Assembly (NCBI RefSeq): GCF_003051005.1
Contig: NZ_QAOW01000006.1
Span: forward strand, 1-64,000
From: Rhodococcus sp. OK519
GTDB lineage: Bacteria; Actinomycetota; Actinomycetes; Mycobacteriales; Mycobacteriaceae
Length of the DNA: 64,000 nt
Direction: 5' to 3'
The stretch's first letter is position 1, and each line of letters starts with the position of its first letter. Shown one piece after another: positions 59,699 through 64,000 of this stretch. A program made the translations under genes and the position numbers. The notes beneath the pieces are model-generated. The model searched no databases. It had not been told where the DNA came from and was given only the letters and a program-made list of their open reading frames with translations.

Positions 59699-60526
59699 TC
59701 ACGGCACGAATGTCCGCATCCACTGCAGCCCGCGAGCCAGTGCGCTCTCGTCGCCTTCCGCATCGATCGCGGGACCTAGCAGTTCGAGATCCACCACTCC
59801 GGTGTATCCGATCTCCCGGACCTCACGGACCAGTCTTTCGAGCGGGAGTTGCCCGTCACCCGGAACCCACCTGTTGGGTACCGACGTCGCCTGTACCCGG
59901 TGGTCGCCGATCTGCACCAGGCAGATCGCGTCCAGATTGTCCGCGAGTGTCCGCATGAGCCCACGCTCCTGGAACGCCGAGTAGAGATCGACACACAATC
60001 CGACGCCCAGCAGGCCTGCCAACTCTGCAGCGTCGGACACCGAGTGCACGAAACTGATTCCCGAACGAATCGACATCGTGTTCTCGACTGCCAACGCCAC
60101 GCCCGATCGCCGGGCATGCTCGACGAGCGGCGCGAACCGTTCGACCACCGCGGACGCCGCGTCCTCCCAGGACAGAAATCCAGAGCCACCCGAGGTGAAA
60201 CAGACGGTGCCGGCCCCGATCTCGGCAGCCGCATCTACCGACCGCTGCAGATGTGCGATGTTCGTGGACCAACCCGCATCGTCGTCGGCCATCGCGTTCA
60301 CACCACCGGCAATGAAGTCCGCGGACAACCCGCACGCCCTGACCGCGTCGACCGACCTGGCCCAGCCCTGCCTCGACATAGTCGAGGCAAGCAACCCGAA
60401 CCGGTCCGCCCCGATACGCCGGAGCATCGCCAGCGACTCCTCGATCGGGCGATCGGCCGCCGACGCCAGGCAGACGCTGAAGTCGGATCGAGTACCCACA
60501 GCGGTATCCGAGAGAGAGTGTTGCAC
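59699..60526 (-). CDS. TIM-barrel sugar phosphate isomerase/epimerase-like protein (AP endonuclease 2 fold)
   Basis: 275 residues from the GTG at 60526 (VQHSLSDTAVGTRSDFSVCL), five bases after AGGAGG. Family marks: ADRPIEESLAMLRRIGADRF, VALAVENTMSIRSGISFVHS, VGLCVDLYSAF and VQIGDHRVQAT with metal-binding Glu, Asp and His in xylose isomerase-like positions. Such proteins are isomerases, epimerases or dehydratases on hydroxy-keto compounds, so it could isomerise a ring-derived hydroxy acid. A second, different member is encoded at 61813. Confidence 0.78.
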   Translation of the reverse strand: MQHSLSDTAVGTRSDFSVCLASAADRPIEESLAMLRRIGADRFGLLASTMSRQGWARSVDAVRACGLSADFIAGGVNAMADDDAGWSTNIAHLQRSVDAAAEIGAGTVCFTSGGSGFLSWEDAASAVVERFAPLVEHARRSGVALAVENTMSIRSGISFVHSVSDAAELAGLLGVGLCVDLYSAFQERGLMRTLADNLDAICLVQIGDHRVQATSVPNRWVPGDGQLPLERLVREVREIGYTGVVDLELLGPAIDAEGDESALARGLQWMRTFVP

Positions 60527-60581
60527 GAATCCTCCTGTCGCAGTGCAGGTGAAGCAGTCCAGATCGCGGTGCAAACGGAAT

Positions 60582-60597
60582 GTAGCAAATGTTTGAT
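60582..60597. promoter_or_regulatory. KstR2-like operator in the divergent promoter
   Basis: GTAGCAAATGTTTGAT between the leftward TIM-barrel gene and the rightward kinase gene. A TATAGT box at 60604-60609 starts 6 bases downstream for rightward transcription, so a bound repressor would cover the -35 to -10 spacer. Confidence 0.75.
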
Positions 60598-60739
60598 GCG
60601 CCGTATAGTCTCGATTCCGAACCGGCGATTCGCGTGCAGGTGGACCGTCCACGAGACCCCGTCACGACCGCCGGAAGTTCGCCCAGTTCGCCCAGTTCAC
60701 CGATGGTGCCGGGTCCGGCCCCGACTGGAAAGGCATTCG

Positions 60740-61777
60740 ATGAGCAGCATCACCGACACCGGGATCCGCGACGATGCGGTCTCCCGATGGTTCACCGACC
60801 ACGTCGACGGCGCGCGCGGCCCGCTGCGCTTCGACCGAATCGCCGGAGGCCGCTCGAACCTCACCTACCTCGTGACCGGCTCCGACGACAGCCGTTGGGT
60901 CCTGCGCAGACCGCCGCTCGGCATGGCGCATTCACGCGCCCACGACGTGCTGCGCGAAGCCGAGGTGCTCGACCGTCTGCGCGGGACACCGGTGCCCGCT
61001 CCGACTGTCGTCGGCACGTGTGACGACGACTCCGTCACGGGTGCACCGTTCTTCGTCATGAACCACATCGACGGCGTCGTGCTCCGCGACCCCGAGACCG
61101 TCACCGCCGCGGTGCCTCGGGACCGCAGGCCGGCCGCAGCGACCGCATTGGTGGAGGCGCTGGCTGCACTGCACGCCGTCGATCCGCGAGACGTCGGATG
61201 GGGAGGCCTGGCGGATCGCGACGACTACGTGGCCCGGCAACTGCGCCGCTGGTCCACGAACTGGGCGCACGATCGGGTCCGCGTCCTCGACGACATCGGG
61301 CGCACCCACGACCGCCTGCTCGAACGCATCCCCCGGCAGGGCGATGCGCGAATCGTGCACGGCGACTTTCGGCTGGACAACTGCCTGTTCACGGCCGACG
61401 GCACGATCGGCGGCATCCTCGACTGGGAACTCACCACCGTCGGCGACCCACTCGCCGACCTCGGTCAACTGCTGGCCTACTGGGCGCAACCCGACGACGA
61501 CGTGTGCGCGCTCGAGAATCCGCCCACGCGGGTGGAGGGGTTTCCCACCCGAGACGACCTGGTGGAGCAATACCTCGCCGCAACGCGGCCCGACACGGTG
61601 CCCGACATCGACTTCTACATCGCCTACAACTGGTGGAAGATCGCGTGCATCGTCGAGGGCGTCTACACCCGCACACTGCGCGGTGCGATGGGCTCGAGCG
61701 ATCGGTCTCCGGCGTCGTTCGGCGCGCAGGCCGAGCGCCTCGCGGAGCAGGCCTGGCGGTACGCGAAAAGACTGTGA
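60740..61777 (+). CDS. Phosphotransferase family protein (APH fold, LvaA/ACAD10-11 N-domain type)
   Basis: 345 residues. Gly-rich loop RIAGGRSNLTYLVTG and the Lys-site equivalent WVLRRPPLGM, then MNHIDGVVL, catalytic HGDFRLDN (His207, Asp209) and ILDWELTTVGDPLADLGQLL. This is the branch often called FadE36-like or ACAD10/11 N-domain. In the Pseudomonas levulinate pathway LvaA of this branch phosphorylates a 4-hydroxyacyl-CoA, which an acyl-CoA dehydrogenase-fold enzyme then rearranges. A similar job here is inference. ATG after GGAAAGG. It starts a plus-strand unit with the TIM-barrel gene. Confidence 0.82.
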   Translation: MSSITDTGIRDDAVSRWFTDHVDGARGPLRFDRIAGGRSNLTYLVTGSDDSRWVLRRPPLGMAHSRAHDVLREAEVLDRLRGTPVPAPTVVGTCDDDSVTGAPFFVMNHIDGVVLRDPETVTAAVPRDRRPAAATALVEALAALHAVDPRDVGWGGLADRDDYVARQLRRWSTNWAHDRVRVLDDIGRTHDRLLERIPRQGDARIVHGDFRLDNCLFTADGTIGGILDWELTTVGDPLADLGQLLAYWAQPDDDVCALENPPTRVEGFPTRDDLVEQYLAATRPDTVPDIDFYIAYNWWKIACIVEGVYTRTLRGAMGSSDRSPASFGAQAERLAEQAWRYAKRL

Positions 61778-61812
61778 TCGTTTCCGAAGAACCCGAGACC
61801 CAGGAGAAGCCT

Positions 61813-62667
61813 GTGACGACCGAACACCCCTTCCCCTTGACCGGGACGGCACTGTCGTGGGGATGCGTTCCCGAACTCGACCTGATCGAGCTCGCGGAAA
61901 TGGCGGCGCGCCACGGCTTTCCCGAGATCTCGGCACAGCCGGGGCAGTACTTCCGCGCACGACAGGTCCCGACCTGGCGGAGAAGGCTGGCGGCGACGGG
62001 CGTCCGGGTCGGTGTCGTCGACGCTCTGATGAATCATCTCCCGGGCTCGCCGGATCCCGGGGCGGTCCCTCGGGCCCTGCGGGACACGTATTCGCTGAAC
62101 GCCGAGGCGTGTCTGGAGGCCGCCGTGGAACTCGGGGCACGCACTGTCAACATGGCCCACTTCCTCGGCCGGCCGGACGTCGGTGTCGAGGAGATGGCCG
62201 CGGGAGCGCGTGAGGTGGGCGAACTGGTCGGACAGGAAGGGGTGCGGGTCAGCCTCGAGTTCATCCCCGGCACCGGGCTGCCGGACCTGGCAACCACCCT
62301 CCAGATCGTCGAGTGTGCGGGGTCCGCCGCCGTCGGCATCATGTTCGATACGTGGCACCACATCCGTTCGGGCGGAACACCGACCGAGTTGTCGTCACTC
62401 GGGCCGGGCCGGGTATTCGAGGTCCAGATCAACGACTGGCGCGCGCCCGTCGCGACGGGCGAGTATGTACCGATGACCGGTCGCCTCGCGCCCGGCGAAG
62501 GTACCGCCCCCGTCGGGGAGATGGTGCGCCTGCTCCGGACCGCGTCGCCGGACGTCGTGCTGGGTCTCGAAGTCTTCACTTCCGAGCGCGGCGACCCGGA
62601 TGGCCGCGTGGCGCGCCTGGCCGCCGTGACCCGCACGTTCCTGGACAGGTGGCAGGACGCAGCCTGA
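61813..62667 (+). CDS. Second TIM-barrel isomerase-like protein
   Basis: 284 residues from GTG 61813 (VTTEHPFPLTGTALSWGCVP), which has AGGAG six bases upstream; GTG 61774 overlapping the kinase stop is also possible. Xylose isomerase-like TIM-barrel marks: ELAEMAARHGFPEISAQPGQ, GARTVNMAHFLGRPDV, VSLEFIPGTGLPD, GIMFDTWHHIRSG and VFEVQINDWRAP, with Glu, Asp and His as metal ligands. It differs from the member at 59699. The pair may act on two hydroxy-keto intermediates in turn. Confidence 0.78.
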   Translation: MTTEHPFPLTGTALSWGCVPELDLIELAEMAARHGFPEISAQPGQYFRARQVPTWRRRLAATGVRVGVVDALMNHLPGSPDPGAVPRALRDTYSLNAEACLEAAVELGARTVNMAHFLGRPDVGVEEMAAGAREVGELVGQEGVRVSLEFIPGTGLPDLATTLQIVECAGSAAVGIMFDTWHHIRSGGTPTELSSLGPGRVFEVQINDWRAPVATGEYVPMTGRLAPGEGTAPVGEMVRLLRTASPDVVLGLEVFTSERGDPDGRVARLAAVTRTFLDRWQDAA

Positions 62668-62700
62668 GATACCCGCCGTCCGCACCCCTCGACCACGCAT

Positions 62701-62716
62701 GTAGCAAATGTTTGAT
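62701..62716. promoter_or_regulatory. KstR2-like operator before the TetR gene
   Basis: GTAGCAAATGTTTGAT, identical to the copy at 60582. TAAAGT at 62725-62730 could be the -10 box of the regulator gene, 8 bases downstream, the same geometry as at 60582. This predicts autorepression. Confidence 0.75.
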
Positions 62717-62786
62717 TCAGTCGGTAAAGTTGACGCCGCCAGTACGATCCCACTGGTCGTCAAGCGGTTTCGATTCGGAGGTAGGC

Positions 62787-63371
62787 ATGGAGTGGTCGGA
62801 GCGCCACACCTTGATCATGGAGCAGGCCGCCGGCCTGTTCGCCACGAAGGGCATCGCGGGCACGAAGGTCCGCGACATTGCCGACGGCGTGGGCATCCTC
62901 TCCGGCAGCCTGTATCACTACTTCCCGTCCAAGGACGCGATAGCCGAACTGATCGTCACCCGGTATCTCGACGCCCTCGTCGACGAGTACAGGGCTATCC
63001 TCGCATCGTCGAGCGATCCGCGCGGACGTCTCGACGACCTCGTCAAGGCGTCGTTCCGGGTCAGCCAGGCGCATCCGCACGCGTCCGAAATCTACCAGAA
63101 CAACGGCGCGTATCTGCGTAAGATGAAGTCACATAGCAAGATTCGTGACGCTGCTCGCACCACGAAGGACGCCTGGATGGCGGTCATCGAATCGGGTATC
63201 GCGTCGGGTGATTTCCGCTCGGATCTGCCGGCCGAGGTGCTGTACGGCCTCATCCGCGACGCCGTCTGGTTGTCGTTGCGCTGGTTCTCACCCACCCGCG
63301 ACTTCGGGATCGATCAGCTCGCCGACTCCGTCGTGTCGGTGTTCCTGGAGGGCGTCCGAGCCCGGACCTGA
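62787..63371 (+). CDS. KstR2-like TetR family repressor
   Basis: 194 residues, close to KstR2 (200). The helix-turn-helix reads KVRDIADGVGILSGSLYHYF, almost the same as KstR2 (DIADGAGILSGSLYHHF), and the ligand domain keeps EIYQNN and LIRDAVWLSLRWFSP in the positions of KstR2 VIYQDE and FIRDTTWVSVRWYRP. KstR2 binds HIP-CoA and controls the Ipd regulon. This paralog would bind its own CoA ester and the four 16-base sites described here. ATG after CGGAGGTAGG. A strong hairpin follows the stop. Confidence 0.88.
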   Translation: MEWSERHTLIMEQAAGLFATKGIAGTKVRDIADGVGILSGSLYHYFPSKDAIAELIVTRYLDALVDEYRAILASSSDPRGRLDDLVKASFRVSQAHPHASEIYQNNGAYLRKMKSHSKIRDAARTTKDAWMAVIESGIASGDFRSDLPAEVLYGLIRDAVWLSLRWFSPTRDFGIDQLADSVVSVFLEGVRART

Positions 63372-63410
63372 CCGGCTCGCGTCGAGCAGGTCCCGACGGA
63401 CCCCGCGGCC

Positions 63411-63443
63411 CTCCACCCACCCGGCGAAGCCGAGTGGGTGGAG
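63411..63443. terminator. Bidirectional hairpin terminator
   Basis: CTCCACCCAC (63411-63420) pairs with GTGGGTGGAG (63434-63443), and an inner CGGC-GAA-GCCG stem extends it with one mismatch. It lies between the convergent TetR and arylsulfatase genes. Confidence 0.8.
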
Positions 63444-63452
63444 CTACTCGAA

Positions 63453-64000
63453 TCAGTGGGTGGCGCGGGCGATCCGCGCGAGCTCCTGCTGTTCCTGCGG
63501 CGGACGTGCACCCTCGACGTCGATCCGGACATGGTGGAGCCGGCCGTCGAACGCGAAACCGCCGAGCGAGATCTCGTCCGTGACCGGTGTGCCACGGCTG
63601 ACGCCGATGTCGAGGCACTCGTTGAGGCTGAACTGGAACGGCGAGGTGGCCGCGATCCGCTGCTTGTCCACCGGCACACCGTCGACCAGCAAGGTGAGCG
63701 TGCCCCCGCTCCCCGGCCTGCCTCCGTCGTATGCGAAGTCCGCCGTCACCTCTCGCTCGCCGCGAGCAAGCGGCTGGGGTGACCTGACGTATGTCAGATT
63801 CCGTCCGAACAGGTTGTAGCAGAAGACGGGAAACGAGTCGAGGACGTAGAGCGCGAATCCGCCGAATCGGCCGCCGATACTCGCCAGCACACCGTTCGCG
63901 GGGCTGCCGCCGATCTCGACCTTCGCCGTGATCGTGTACGAGCAGCTGAAGACACGCGGCGCGGCCTTCTCCCCGATCCCGTCCATGTGCGGATAGAGCG
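63453..64000 (-). CDS. Arylsulfatase, C-terminal part (5' end outside the window)
   Basis: About 182 C-terminal residues are visible; the frame remains open to the window edge. The beta-sandwich end domain of actinobacterial arylsulfatases is clear: SYTITAKVEIGGSPANGVLA, GGRFGGFALYVLDSFPVFCY, NLFGRNLTYVRS, TLLVDGVPVDKQRI, PFQFSLNECLDIGVSRGTPV and GGFAFDGRLHHVRIDVEG. The catalytic Cys/formylglycine site lies outside the window. The stop at 63453 faces the shared terminator. Scavenging sulphate from organic esters is the usual role. Confidence 0.83.
   Translation of the reverse strand, partial: LYPHMDGIGEKAAPRVFSCSYTITAKVEIGGSPANGVLASIGGRFGGFALYVLDSFPVFCYNLFGRNLTYVRSPQPLARGEREVTADFAYDGGRPGSGGTLTLLVDGVPVDKQRIAATSPFQFSLNECLDIGVSRGTPVTDEISLGGFAFDGRLHHVRIDVEGARPPQEQQELARIARATH

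Noticed and set aside
1-64000. tRNA or rRNA genes, CRISPR arrays, insertion sequences or prophage
   Set aside because: No cloverleaf with a T-arm consensus, no regularly spaced direct repeats of CRISPR type, and no transposase, integrase or phage protein was seen.

Overview
The window is high-GC DNA with GTG and occasional TTG starts, many 4-base ATGA/GTGA gene overlaps, mycobacterial-type lipid and steroid catabolism families (FadD, FadE, MaoC, IpdA/B/C, KstR2-like TetR), DUF3558 lipoproteins and GabD2. This points to an actinomycete of the order Mycobacteriales, most probably a Rhodococcus or a close relative. No rRNA, tRNA, CRISPR array, transposase or prophage gene was seen, and no gene-free stretch exceeds 300 bases.

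Layout. 1-6.7 kb: the tail of an unknown gene; a CotH/DUF4956/VTC trio on the minus strand; an SMP-30 lactonase; an unknown protein; a GDT1-type manganese exporter behind a yybP-ykoY riboswitch; a nitrobindin. 6.9-12.2 kb: an aromatic meta-cleavage operon (hydrolase, HsaA-like monooxygenase, extradiol dioxygenase, MFS exporter, TetR regulator) behind a perfect 22-bp palindrome. 12.2-25 kb: amidase, SUKH protein, PadR regulator, DUF3558 lipoprotein pair, a DinB-like protein, two unknown genes, an 868-residue TPR protein, SDR, PNPOx-like protein, RecB-like nuclease and small envelope proteins. 24.8-27.5 kb: copper cluster (YcnI, CopC, CopD). 27.5-30 and 40.2-41.7 kb: two loci of secreted proteins that resemble the WxL/DUF916 surface systems of Firmicutes. 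30-40 kb: SDR, SPW protein, DHA2 exporter, carboxylesterase, GAP-family protein, a NarL-type two-component pair and GabD2. 41.9-46.8 kb: FadD19-like ligase, and a TetR regulator with a two-gene ABC exporter.

46.9-63.4 kb is the most interesting part. A long minus-strand operon runs from 59.6 to 48.8 kb. In order of transcription it holds IpdA-like and IpdB-like CoA-transferase-fold subunits, an IpdC-like flavoprotein, two SDRs, a two-part MaoC hydratase, a zinc-less quinone-oxidoreductase-type enzyme, an acyl-CoA dehydrogenase, a lone oligopeptide-binding lipoprotein and an acyl-CoA ligase. It is flanked by two TIM-barrel proteins, a phosphotransferase of the LvaA/ACAD10-11 type and a KstR2-like TetR regulator. 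Four copies of a 16-base site, GTAGCAAATGTTTGAT or a close variant, lie at the promoters of these units. I read this as a paralogous, separately controlled version of the steroid C/D-ring (KstR2/Ipd) module acting on a different, unknown cyclic acid. The window ends inside an arylsulfatase gene.
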